Positions 7,273 to 14,199 of a stretch of DNA of 17,906 bases are shown here, piece by piece. The stretch is from NCBI GenBank assembly GCA_900544815.1, contig UQWT01000045.1:1-17906 (forward strand), given 5' to 3'. The notes below the pieces were generated by a model. The model was not told where the DNA came from and did not search any database. It was given only the letters and a program-made list of their open reading frames with translations. The DNA is from an uncultured Bacteroidales bacterium. Its GTDB lineage: Bacteria > Bacteroidota > Bacteroidia > Bacteroidales > UBA932. Every line of letters begins with the position of its first letter. Within the stretch, counting starts at the first letter, position 1. Both the position numbers and the translations under genes were made by a program.

Positions 7273-7837
7273 TTTAGTTGTTTATGTAAAAGTCTAATTT
7301 GTCAAAATCAAAAAAAACAATTGTAATATCCTAAAAATCTGGTTCCTATAACACCATCAAATTCATTGCTGCAAATATCTTGTTTGTCTGTTTCTAACGT
7401 GCCTATGGTTATTTGTCCAAGCTCTACATCGCAAATTCCGGCTTTGTACGGCAGAAAGCCAAAGTATCTTAGACCTTTCTCCTCATTTGAAAAATCAACC
7501 ATATCAAAGCAGGGCAGGGTGGCGTATACAAAGTCAAAGACCTTTTTCCGTTTTGTATTCAGCATTACTGTTCCACTATAAGCTATGTTAAAGCCGAATC
7601 TGCCTGTCATGCCCTTTTCAAATCCAATCTTATAGGCAGCATAGAAAGTGGTTTCAATTGAGTAGTTGTGTTCTTTAGGGCTGTGAAACATTGAGTATCA
7701 AATCAATAAAATAGTGTTTATCGTGGGCTGTAAATTTTTTAATATTAAAAATATCTCCCTCTTTTGCCTGTTGTGCATTAAGCTGAATGCTTGCAAAGGC
7801 AAGTATTGCTGTTAAAATTATTCTTATGGTTTTCATT
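7273..7837 (-). pseudogene. Exported protein, possibly retropepsin-like, interrupted by two frameshifts
   Basis: From the ATG at 7837 the minus strand encodes a clear signal peptide (MKTIRIILTAILAFASIQLNA) and reads to ...FIDLILNVSQP before a stop near 7682. The next part is in the -1 frame from about 7691 and runs for 127 codons. It ends at 7308, just after a run of eight Ts (7310-7317). Removing one T restores a tail NCFFDFDKLDFYINN with a stop at 7273-7275. The whole would be about 185 residues. DGVIGTRFL followed by a DF..DKL strand resembles the C-terminal half of bacterial clan AA aspartic proteases, but no DTG catalytic triad is visible; the nearest equivalent would be IETTFYAA. The family assignment is therefore weak. 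The frameshifts could be decay, sequencing or assembly error, or tract-length variation. Confidence 0.6.
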
Positions 7838-7871
7838 ATTAAAACTTTATTAAAATTAAACTACATTATTA

Positions 7872-7952
7872 TTGGCATTGGGGTTAGAGTTGACATTGAC
7901 CTTCCATACTCTCTTTACTTCTTTACTCTAAAAGCCAACGCCAAAGCCAACG
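7872..7952 (-). repeat. MITE-like intergenic repeat, copy B (short)
   Basis: Read on the minus strand this gives GTTGGCTTTGGCGTTGGC, then TTTTAGAGTAAAGAAGTAAAGAGAGTATGG (in two parts: the purine core and its end), then a degenerate array ending CCCAATGCC. It has the same order as copies D and E: hexamer array, purine core, complementary array. It lies upstream of the broken exported-protein gene and of sufS. Confidence 0.55.
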
Positions 7953-8232
7953 TGTCCCGGCATAGAAGAGTAAAAAAAATAGTTATGTATTGGTTTGCAT
8001 ATTGTCTTGTGCAATTAATAAAGTAAAAAAATACGCAGAGGACGAGGCAATACGGATATCTGTTTGGAAATGATTGTTGCAACAGACCTAAAAACAGTAG
8101 TTTTTGTGTACATTTGCAGGATTGTTTTTATGGCGATTTGTGGCATGGAGAAGTGGAGAGGAGAAGTTGCACGAAAGTGAACAGTTTTAAATGCGGTTTT
8201 GTTAGAAAAACAAAGACTTTGAATTGAGTAAT
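7953..8232. other. Leader and control region upstream of sufS, no gene seen
   Basis: Stops occur in all frames and no credible protein is visible. The region holds the palindrome TGTTGCAACA (8075-8084), a small hairpin AAAAAC-AGTA-GTTTTT (8090-8105) and the candidate sufS promoter. The palindrome is 25 bases upstream of the -7 box, where a regulator could sit. Confidence 0.4.
8109..8116 (+). promoter_or_regulatory. Candidate -7 box for the suf operon
   Basis: TACATTTG matches the Bacteroidota TAnnTTTG box and is followed by GCAGG. It would give a leader of about 110 bases ahead of sufS. No TTG is found at the expected -33 distance; the palindrome TGTTGCAACA lies near -33 to -41 instead. Confidence 0.45.
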
Positions 8233-9462
8233 ATGGACACAATAAAAGAGTTAAGAGAACAGTTCCCTGCATTGGGGCAGATGGCATATGGCAAGCCGCT
8301 TGTCTATTTGGACAATGCAGCAACAGCGCAGAAACCAATGAGCGTGATAGAGTTGTGCAACAGGATGAACAGCGGACTTAATGCCAATGTCCACAGGGGG
8401 ATGTATATGTTGTCTGAGGAGGTTACTGCTCTCTATGAACAGGCGAGAGAGAATGTGAGGGAGTTTATCAATGCTCCCGAAAGAGAGAATATAATTTTCA
8501 CATCCGGGACCACCGCCTCAATTAACCTTGTGGCAAGTAGCTGGTGTGGTAAATTCCTTAAAGAGGGTGATATTATACTTATTTCAGAAGATTCGCATCA
8601 TTCCAATATTGTACCTTGGCAGTTGGCTGCGGAGAGGGCGGGGGCGAGCATAAGGGTGCTGCCTGTAGATGATAACGGGCAGTGGGAGTTTGATAAATTT
8701 GAGAGTCTTTTGGATGAGAGGGTTAAGTTTGTTGCTCTAACACATATAGCAAATGTATTGGGCCTTGTAAATCCGGTTAAGGAGGCCATAAGGATAGCAC
8801 ATTTGCACTCAATCCCCGTGCTTGTAGATGGCGCTCAGGGTTGCGTACATGAAAATGTGGATGTGCAGGAGCTTGATTGCGATTTCTATGCTTTTTCCGG
8901 CCATAAAATCTATGCTGCAACGGGAACAGGTATCTTGTACGGCAAGGCAGAGATTCTCAATGAGATGCCACCATACATGGGTGGCGGTGATATGGTTGGG
9001 ACAGTGACATTTGCAAAAACTACACACGCCCAGCTTCCGCTTAAATTTGAGGCTGGAACGCCAAACTTCATTGGTGCAGCAACTTATACTCCGGCAATAG
9101 AGATGATAAAGCAGATGCGCAACGGAGAACTTGCAAAGGCTGTAAAAAACGAGGAAACAGCAATAAAAGGCTATTTGGAGAGGGAATTTGCCTCAATAGA
9201 GGGGCTTGAGGTTTACGGAAAAGGGGAGAACAAGATACCGCTCTATTCGTTCAGCATAGAAGGTGTGCATCCGTTGGATATGGCCCAGATATTAGACAAG
9301 ATGGGAATGGCCTTTAGAACAGGTATGCTATGTGCCGAGCCTACAATGGCAAGGTTTGGGGTGACATCTATGATGCGTATCTCCTTTGCCCCTTATAATA
9401 CGTTGGAGGAGGCCGAGGCCTTTGTAGCCGCACTCCGTAAAGGGTTGGCAATGCTTAGGTAA
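8233..9462 (+). CDS. sufS: Cysteine desulfurase, SufS type
   Basis: SufS is a PLP enzyme that takes sulfur from cysteine, as an enzyme persulfide, for Fe-S cluster assembly. The 409-residue product has YLDNAATAQKP (25-34), the cofactor-ring His122/His123 in SEDSHHSNIV, DGAQG (199-203) and the PLP lysine Lys225 in SGHKIYAATG. The persulfide cysteine is Cys367 in RTGMLCAEP. The usual SufS motif is RxGHHCAxP, so both histidines before the cysteine are replaced by Met-Leu. The ATG at 8233 is preferred over an in-frame TTG at 8224 that adds three residues. The gene is first in a row with sufE and a sufT-like gene. It is separated from sufE by 376 bases of repeat sequence. Confidence 0.94.
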   Translation: MDTIKELREQFPALGQMAYGKPLVYLDNAATAQKPMSVIELCNRMNSGLNANVHRGMYMLSEEVTALYEQARENVREFINAPERENIIFTSGTTASINLVASSWCGKFLKEGDIILISEDSHHSNIVPWQLAAERAGASIRVLPVDDNGQWEFDKFESLLDERVKFVALTHIANVLGLVNPVKEAIRIAHLHSIPVLVDGAQGCVHENVDVQELDCDFYAFSGHKIYAATGTGILYGKAEILNEMPPYMGGGDMVGTVTFAKTTHAQLPLKFEAGTPNFIGAATYTPAIEMIKQMRNGELAKAVKNEETAIKGYLEREFASIEGLEVYGKGENKIPLYSFSIEGVHPLDMAQILDKMGMAFRTGMLCAEPTMARFGVTSMMRISFAPYNTLEEAEAFVAALRKGLAMLR

Positions 9463-9499
9463 TGTTTTTTAGATTATGCTTCCCGACAATGTATAGTTA

Positions 9500-9812
9500 A
9501 TGGCTTTAGCTTTGGCAATTTATGAAAGGGAAGAGAGTAGAGAGAGTAAAGAAGGCGTTGGCTTTAGCTTTAGCCTTAATTTAGTTGAAAGTTGAGAGTT
9601 TATTGTGTATAGACAGCATTATAAAAGTTAAGAGTTTATAGAGTAAAGATGGAAAACGGTTTCCTTTTAGCTATCAACTAATTAACTGACTATAAACCAT
9701 AAACTAACATGGCGTTGGCCTTTTGAGTAAAGATGGTAAAGAGTGTAAAGAGGGGTATAGAGTGTAATTAGCTAAAGCAAAAGCAAAAGCCAAAGCCAAG
9801 GCTAAAGCTGAA
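9500..9812 (+). repeat. Composite MITE-like intergenic repeat, copy D
   Basis: This fills most of the 376 bases between sufS and sufE; no gene is seen. It starts with GGCTTTAGCTTTGGC (9502-9516) and a second array, GGCGTTGGCTTTAGC (from 9553). It continues with CTTAATTTAGTTGAAAGT and TTTATTGTGTATAGACAG, blocks also present in inverted copy A, then ATAAACTAACATGGCGTTGG, and then the core GTAAAGATGGTAAAGAGTG...GGGGTATAGAGTGTAA. It ends with AGCTAAAGCAAAAGC and further AAAGCC units to about 9810. The end arrays are complementary, so the whole could fold back. The stretch 9712-9777 is nearly identical to copy E. Confidence 0.7.
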
Positions 9813-9838
9813 AATAAAGAAAGATAAAACAACATAAT

Positions 9839-10249
9839 ATGAGTATTAAAGAGAGGGAACGGGAGATTGTAGACGAGTTCGCCCTTTTTCCCGAATGGAT
9901 GGATAAGTATGAATATCTCATTGAACTTGGCAGGTCTCTTCCTGCAATAGAGGAGAAGGACAAGACAGATGAGAACCTTATTAAAGGTTGCCAAAGCAGA
10001 GTTTGGCTAAAGTGTGATGTGAAAGATGGGAAGCTCTGGTTTACTGCAGATTCAGATGCTATTATAACAAAGGGGATAATCTCACTTCTTATAAAGGTTT
10101 ATAACGGTGAAACCCCAAAGGATATATTGGCTGCTCCACCGGAGTTCATTAAAGAGATTGGCCTGCAGGAGAACCTTTCGCCAACAAGGGCTAACGGGTT
10201 GGCATCTATGATAGAGAGAATTAAGGCTTATGCCGTTGGCGCTTTATAA
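9839..10249 (+). CDS. sufE: Cysteine desulfuration protein SufE
   Basis: SufE accepts sulfur from the SufS persulfide on its own cysteine and passes it to the Fe-S scaffold, stimulating SufS. The 136-residue length is normal. The acceptor is Cys51 in LIKGCQSRVWL, the same position as in the well-studied E. coli protein. An N-terminal helix (IVDEFALFPEWMDKYEYLIELG) and the C-terminal NLSPTRANGLASMIERI helix are family hallmarks. The start is the only ATG ahead of the conserved helix. The gene is bracketed by two near-identical repeat copies, D and E. Its last codons (GCCGTTGGCGCTTTATAA, encoding AVGAL) look like the repeat's GCGTTGGC arrays, suggesting that the repeat has grown into the 3' end. 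Confidence 0.95.
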   Translation: MSIKEREREIVDEFALFPEWMDKYEYLIELGRSLPAIEEKDKTDENLIKGCQSRVWLKCDVKDGKLWFTADSDAIITKGIISLLIKVYNGETPKDILAAPPEFIKEIGLQENLSPTRANGLASMIERIKAYAVGAL

Positions 10250-10329
10250 GGATGGCGTTGGGCATTAGCGTTGGCCTTTTGAGTAAAGATGGTAAAGAGG
10301 GGTATAGAGTGTAACTAGCTAAAGCCAAA
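10250..10329 (+). repeat. MITE-like intergenic repeat, copy E
   Basis: This fills the gap between sufE and the sufT-like gene. After GATGGCGTTGGGCATTAGCG it reads GCGTTGGCCTTTTGAGTAAA, then GATGGTAAAGAGGGGTATAG, then AGTGTAACTAGCTAAAGCC. Compared with 9712-9777 in copy D it has one substitution and lacks a 9-base AGTGTAAAG unit. It is the shortest complete version: array, purine core, complementary array. Confidence 0.7.
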
Positions 10330-10351
10330 ATTGATAATAATTTATAAGAAT

Positions 10352-10669
10352 ATGGAAAAGAGTAAAGAATCGGTTTTAAGGGATGTTGTGCGTGCTTTAA
10401 GGCAGGTGTATGACCCCGAGATACCTGTTAACATATATGATTTGGGACTCATTTACGACCTTAAGATAGATGATGACCACAAAGTATTCATTAAGATGAC
10501 ACTTACCGCCCCAAACTGCCCTATGGCAGATGAGATGTTAGAGCAGGTTAATGAGGTTGTGAAGGATACTCCGGGGGTTACCGATGCCGCCATAGAGCTT
10601 GTTTTTGAGCCTGCATGGGATAAAAGCAGAATGAGTGAGGAGGCTATGTTGGAGCTTGGAATGTTGTAG
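10352..10669 (+). CDS. sufT: SufT-like DUF59/MIP18 family Fe-S maturation protein
   Basis: DUF59 (MIP18-like) proteins help to mature or transfer Fe-S clusters. The single-domain bacterial form next to suf genes is called SufT. The 105-residue product shows DPEIPVNIYDLGLIYDL (21-37) and TAPNCPMADEM (52-62) with the conserved Cys56, then a C-terminal FEPAWDKSRMSEEAMLELGML that matches the family ending. The ATG at 10352 is chosen; an upstream in-frame TTG at 10331 would extend into repeat E. It lies after sufE and only 4 bases before folK, so it is very likely in the same transcript. Its specific client protein is unknown. Confidence 0.88.
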   Translation: MEKSKESVLRDVVRALRQVYDPEIPVNIYDLGLIYDLKIDDDHKVFIKMTLTAPNCPMADEMLEQVNEVVKDTPGVTDAAIELVFEPAWDKSRMSEEAMLELGML

Positions 10670-10673
10670 TATT

Positions 10674-11291
10674 ATGGCAAAACAACTGTATAGGGTATAT
10701 CTGCTTCTTGGTAGCAATATGGGAGATCGTGAGGAGATCTTGGATAGGGCTGTATTAGAGCTAATAGATGCCCTTCTTCCGGATTATACAGAGGTTTATT
10801 CATTAAACGAAGCCGTTAATACATCTGCTCTGTATGAGACCGAACCTTGGGGTTTTGAGTGTAAGGATAAGTTTATGAACCAAGCATTTACCTGTATAAC
10901 AGAACTGCCTCCGCACAAAGTCTTGGAGGAGTGTTTGAGGATAGAAAGAGAGCTTGGAAGGGTTAGAAACGGCGCACAGTTCAATGAAAAAGGTGAACGT
11001 GTATACTCTTCCCGACCAATAGACATAGATATACTTTTGGCATACGAGCAGAAGACGGCAGGATCCGGCAATATGGAAAATGTGGTAGGGGAGAGGAGAA
11101 ATTTGTCGGGAAGCAAAGGAAAAAAAGACGGCAAAAGAGAGACAGGCAATTTGGTATGGGAGCTTTGCCGTATAGATGATGAAGATTTGGTTGTTCCGCA
11201 CCCAAGACTACATGAGAGGGAGTTTGCTAAGTTGCCTATGAGAGAGTTTGTAAAGGGGGCTCCAAGGGGATTTACAGATTTTGTGAAATGA
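10674..11291 (+). CDS. folK: 2-amino-4-hydroxy-6-hydroxymethyldihydropteridine pyrophosphokinase with insertion
   Basis: FolK (HPPK) transfers pyrophosphate from ATP to 6-hydroxymethyl-7,8-dihydropterin in folate synthesis. Motifs visible are LLLGSNMGDR (11-19 region), LYETEPWG (53-60), the metal and ATP motif RPIDIDILL (114-122) and VPHPRLHERE (174-183). At 205 residues it is about 40 longer than usual. The extra length is mainly residues 126-165, a basic, Gly/Lys/Asn-rich low-complexity stretch between two conserved motifs, encoded at about 11049-11168. That stretch contains one copy of the recurrent 9-mer (11105-11113); a second copy encodes the start of the conserved SRPID (11008-11016). 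The start is the ATG at 10674, 4 bases past the sufT-like stop. Confidence 0.92.
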   Translation: MAKQLYRVYLLLGSNMGDREEILDRAVLELIDALLPDYTEVYSLNEAVNTSALYETEPWGFECKDKFMNQAFTCITELPPHKVLEECLRIERELGRVRNGAQFNEKGERVYSSRPIDIDILLAYEQKTAGSGNMENVVGERRNLSGSKGKKDGKRETGNLVWELCRIDDEDLVVPHPRLHEREFAKLPMREFVKGAPRGFTDFVK

Positions 11292-11352
11292 TGCGTGATG
11301 TAACGGATTGGACTGGTAAACAGGAATTTAATAATAATTAACAATATAAATT

Positions 11353-12894
11353 ATGACACAAGAAGACCTTTTTAAAAATCTTATTGCTCACACCAAAGAG
11401 TACGGATTTATTTTCCCGTCAAGCGAAATTTATGACGGATTAGGTGCTGTTTACGATTACGGACAGCTTGGAAGTGAGCTTAAAAACAATCTTAAAAGGT
11501 ATTGGTGGGATGCAATGGTCAGACTCCATGAGAATATTGTGGGTATAGATTCGGCCATTTTTATGCATCCGAGAATCTGGGAGGCATCGGGGCATGTTGG
11601 TGCTTTCAACGATCCTCTTATTGATAACAAGGATTCCAAGAAGAGATACAGGGCAGATGTCCTGTTGGAGGATTATATAGGCAAATTGGAGGAGAAGATA
11701 AAGAAGGATGTAGAGAAGGGAAAGAAGAAGTTTGGAGATGCTTTCGATGAGGCTCAGTTCAGGGCTACTAACCCTAATGTTTTGAGGAATCAGGGAAAGA
11801 TAGATGCTTGCCGCGAGAGGATGGTTAAAGACCTTAACGAGAATAATTTTGAGGATTTGAGGCAACTTATCATAGATTGCGACATTGTTTGTCCTATATC
11901 CGGAACCAAAAACTGGACAGAGGTAAGACAGTTTAACCTTATGTTCAGCACCCAGTTGGGTAATGTGGCGGATAAATCAGACATTCTGTATCTTAGACCG
12001 GAGACTGCTCAGGGTATCTTTGTAAACTTCCTCAATGTTCAGAAGACCGGGCGTATGAAGATTCCGTTTGGTATTGCTCAGATTGGAAAAGCATTTAGAA
12101 ATGAGATTGTTGCAAGGCAGTTTATCTTTAGGATGAGGGAGTTTGAGCAGATGGAGATGCAGTTCTTTGTTAAGCCAGGGCAGGAGATAGAGTGGTTCAA
12201 GAGATGGAAAGAGACTCGTCTTAAATGGCATCTTGCTCTTGGGCTTGGCTCTGAGAACTATCGTTTCCACGATCATGAGAAACTTGCCCATTATGCCAAC
12301 GCTGCAACGGATATTGAGTTTAACTTCCCGTTCGGCTTTAAGGAGTTGGAGGGTATTCACTCAAGAACCAATTACGATTTGAGCCGTCATCAGGAGTATT
12401 CCGGCAAGAAGATGCAATATTTTGATCCTGAGCATGGCGAGAGTTATGTTCCATACGTAATAGAGACATCAATTGGTGTAGACAGGTCTGTATTGGCTAT
12501 TCTTTCTGCTGCATACAAGGAGGAGAAGTTGGAGAACGGCGAGGAGAGAGTAGTAATGAAATTCCACCCGGCTCTTGCTCCTGTAAAGGTTGCTGTTCTT
12601 CCTCTTCTAAAGAAAGATGGTCTTCCTGAGGTTGCGCAGGAGATTATGGATATGCTTAAATTTGACTATAACTGCCAGTATGACGAGAAGGATTCTATTG
12701 GAAAACGATATAGAAGACAGGATGCCATTGGAACTCCTCTCTGTATTACAGTAGATCATAAGACTCTTGAGGATAAGACAGTTACTGTAAGAGACAGAGA
12801 TACTATGGAGCAACAGCGTGTTGCTATTGCAGAGCTCCCTGCTTTGGTAGATGGTAAGGTGAATATGAAGCATCTGCTTCGTAGCACAATCTAA
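11353..12894 (+). CDS. glyS: Glycyl-tRNA synthetase (dimeric class II type)
   Basis: It attaches glycine to tRNA(Gly). This is the single-chain alpha2 form related to eukaryotic and archaeal GlyRS, not the alpha2beta2 GlyQ/GlyS form. The 513-residue protein has the N-terminal EYGFIFPSSEIYDGLGAVYDYG block (16-37), a lysine-rich insertion (about 105-170), RPETAQGIF (215-223), class II motif 2 in GKAFRNEIVARQFIFRMREF (245-264), motif 3 in GVDRSVLAIL (375-384) and a C-terminal anticodon-binding domain (about 411-505). The start is the ATG at 11353, 61 bases after folK, so it may be the last gene of the suf-folK transcript. I saw no T-box and no strong terminator before it. Confidence 0.96.
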   Translation: MTQEDLFKNLIAHTKEYGFIFPSSEIYDGLGAVYDYGQLGSELKNNLKRYWWDAMVRLHENIVGIDSAIFMHPRIWEASGHVGAFNDPLIDNKDSKKRYRADVLLEDYIGKLEEKIKKDVEKGKKKFGDAFDEAQFRATNPNVLRNQGKIDACRERMVKDLNENNFEDLRQLIIDCDIVCPISGTKNWTEVRQFNLMFSTQLGNVADKSDILYLRPETAQGIFVNFLNVQKTGRMKIPFGIAQIGKAFRNEIVARQFIFRMREFEQMEMQFFVKPGQEIEWFKRWKETRLKWHLALGLGSENYRFHDHEKLAHYANAATDIEFNFPFGFKELEGIHSRTNYDLSRHQEYSGKKMQYFDPEHGESYVPYVIETSIGVDRSVLAILSAAYKEEKLENGEERVVMKFHPALAPVKVAVLPLLKKDGLPEVAQEIMDMLKFDYNCQYDEKDSIGKRYRRQDAIGTPLCITVDHKTLEDKTVTVRDRDTMEQQRVAIAELPALVDGKVNMKHLLRSTI

Positions 12895-12995
12895 AGGATT
12901 CCTGCCACTCAACAAGCAGGTTTCGTATAACAGGGAGGAGAACCCCAATTCTCATAAATGTTTGTTTATAATTAGTATAAATAAATAAAAATTAT

Positions 12996-13003
12996 TATCT
13001 TTG
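12996..13003 (+). promoter_or_regulatory. Candidate -7 box for the DHOD-like gene
   Basis: TATCTTTG is an exact match to TAnnTTTG in a very AT-rich 198-base gap between glyS and the next gene. Transcription would start about 110 bases before the preferred ATG. A TTG at 12962-12964 is farther than the usual -33 spacing, so the -33 element is uncertain. Confidence 0.5.
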
Positions 13004-13122
13004 TAGCATAAAATGCAGGATAGACTAAAAATATAAGATTTGTTTTGGTGTAAATATATCCATATACCTTACATATACCCTATAACTGCTTTATGGATGA
13101 AATAATAATAAAAGACAATAAT

Positions 13123-14109
13123 ATGACAAAGATTAGTACAAATTACCTTGGGTTAAAATTAAGATCACCATTTATAGCCTCAAGTAGCGGGCTTACCAAT
13201 AATATTGTAAGTATAAAGGAATTAGAGGCGGCAGGAGCAGGCGCAATAGTCTTAAAATCGCTTTTTGAGGAGCAGATAGATAACGAAACCGAATACCTGA
13301 ACAATCTGAGCACTGCATATACAGATAATGCAGATTTCCTGCACGGATCAATAAAGGACTACACGACAGCAGAATATGCAAAGCTCATTCAGGAGGTAAA
13401 ACAGCAGGTCTCTATACCAGTTATAGGTAGCATAAATTGCTATTCATCAGGAGACTGGATCTCTTTTGCAAAGAATATTGAAGCTGCTGGAGCAGATGCT
13501 CTTGAACTTAATATCTACTCGCTCCCATTAGATAAAAGTGAGGATAGCAATGCTTTAGAGAATCGTTACATAAAGATGATAAAAGATGTAACTTCAAGCA
13601 TAAATATCCCTGTTGCAGTTAAGATATCAGATACCTTTACCACACTGCCAAGATTTGTTGAATCCTGCTGTATTGCAGGGGCAAAAGGGGTAGTTTTGTT
13701 TAATAAATTTTATCTTCCCGACATAGACCTAAATAAGATGAAGGTTATAGGGGCAAATCCTTTTACACCGGTGAGCGACTATCATAATTCATTAAGATGG
13801 ACAGCAATATTATCATCTGTAGTCAAAGGATTGGACTATTCAGCATCTACAGGGGTATTGACCCCCGAAGATGGGATAAAACTTATTCTATCGGGAGCAT
13901 CTACAGTACAGCTTTGTACAGTATTGTATAAAGAGGGGTTAGATGTAATAACAAAATTCAACTCTCAGTTGGAGGAGTTTATGAATCAAAAAGGGTTCAA
14001 TTCAATTTTAGAGATGAAAGGAAGATTGAACTATAGCAATATACAGCATCTTAATGATGCGGCTAAATATGAAAGGTTTCAGTTTGTTAAGACCTTTGGT
14101 AAAATGTAA
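13123..14109 (+). CDS. Dihydroorotate dehydrogenase-like FMN protein
   Basis: The 328-residue TIM-barrel protein resembles class 1 dihydroorotate dehydrogenases and is of a kind annotated as dihydroorotate dehydrogenase-like in Bacteroidota. Seen are NYLGLKLRSPFIASSSGLT at the N-terminus, VLKS (43-46), IPVIGSINCYSSGDW (98-112), GADALELNIYSLP (123-135), VAVKIS (164-169) and the C-terminal phosphate-loop region ILSGASTVQLCTVLY. True PyrD-1A has NxSCPN after the ELN strand, carrying the catalytic cysteine. Here it is NIYSLP, so it may bind FMN yet not act on dihydroorotate. The ATG at 13123 fits homologues; an in-frame ATG at 13093 would add ten residues. It is monocistronic, with its own promoter and a strong terminator. 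The reaction is unknown. Confidence 0.85.
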   Translation: MTKISTNYLGLKLRSPFIASSSGLTNNIVSIKELEAAGAGAIVLKSLFEEQIDNETEYLNNLSTAYTDNADFLHGSIKDYTTAEYAKLIQEVKQQVSIPVIGSINCYSSGDWISFAKNIEAAGADALELNIYSLPLDKSEDSNALENRYIKMIKDVTSSINIPVAVKISDTFTTLPRFVESCCIAGAKGVVLFNKFYLPDIDLNKMKVIGANPFTPVSDYHNSLRWTAILSSVVKGLDYSASTGVLTPEDGIKLILSGASTVQLCTVLYKEGLDVITKFNSQLEEFMNQKGFNSILEMKGRLNYSNIQHLNDAAKYERFQFVKTFGKM

Positions 14110-14130
14110 TAGGCCGTATATCACAATTAT

Positions 14131-14167
14131 AGGGGAGGATAATTAAGACTTTTAGTTATCCTCCCCT
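14131..14167. terminator. Strong bidirectional terminator between convergent genes
   Basis: A perfect 12-bp stem, AGGGGAGGATAA (14131-14142) with 14156-14167, surrounds a 13-base loop. A T run follows on the plus strand (CCCCTTTT). It lies 21 bases past the DHOD-like stop and 32 bases past the ATPase stop, and can serve both. Confidence 0.85.
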
Positions 14168-14199
14168 TTTAGATACTGCAATAACCGTATAATCATACA

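Noticed and set aside
8015..8338. Minus-strand frame upstream of sufS
   Set aside because: It overlaps the sufS start antisense, has no recognisable domain, and crosses the likely sufS promoter.
9651..9676. GGAAAACGGTTTCC as an operator or terminator
   Set aside because: The stem is only 5 bp and it sits inside the repeat block, with no context supporting a function.
9704..9994. Minus-strand frame with an Ala-Leu-Phe repeat protein (LALALAFAFALA)
   Set aside because: The periodic peptide is only the translation of the hexamer repeat array, and the frame then runs antisense into sufE.
10796..11344. Long minus-strand frames opposite folK
   Set aside because: Several overlapping antisense frames exist here, none with a known domain. 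folK has all HPPK motifs on the plus strand.
12903..12922. Hairpin CCTGC...GCAGG as glyS terminator
   Set aside because: The stem is only 5 bp with a 10-base loop, and a short TTT follows; too weak to call.
11440..12948. Antisense frames opposite glyS
   Set aside because: They are shadows of a well-supported synthetase gene, with no start signals or domains.
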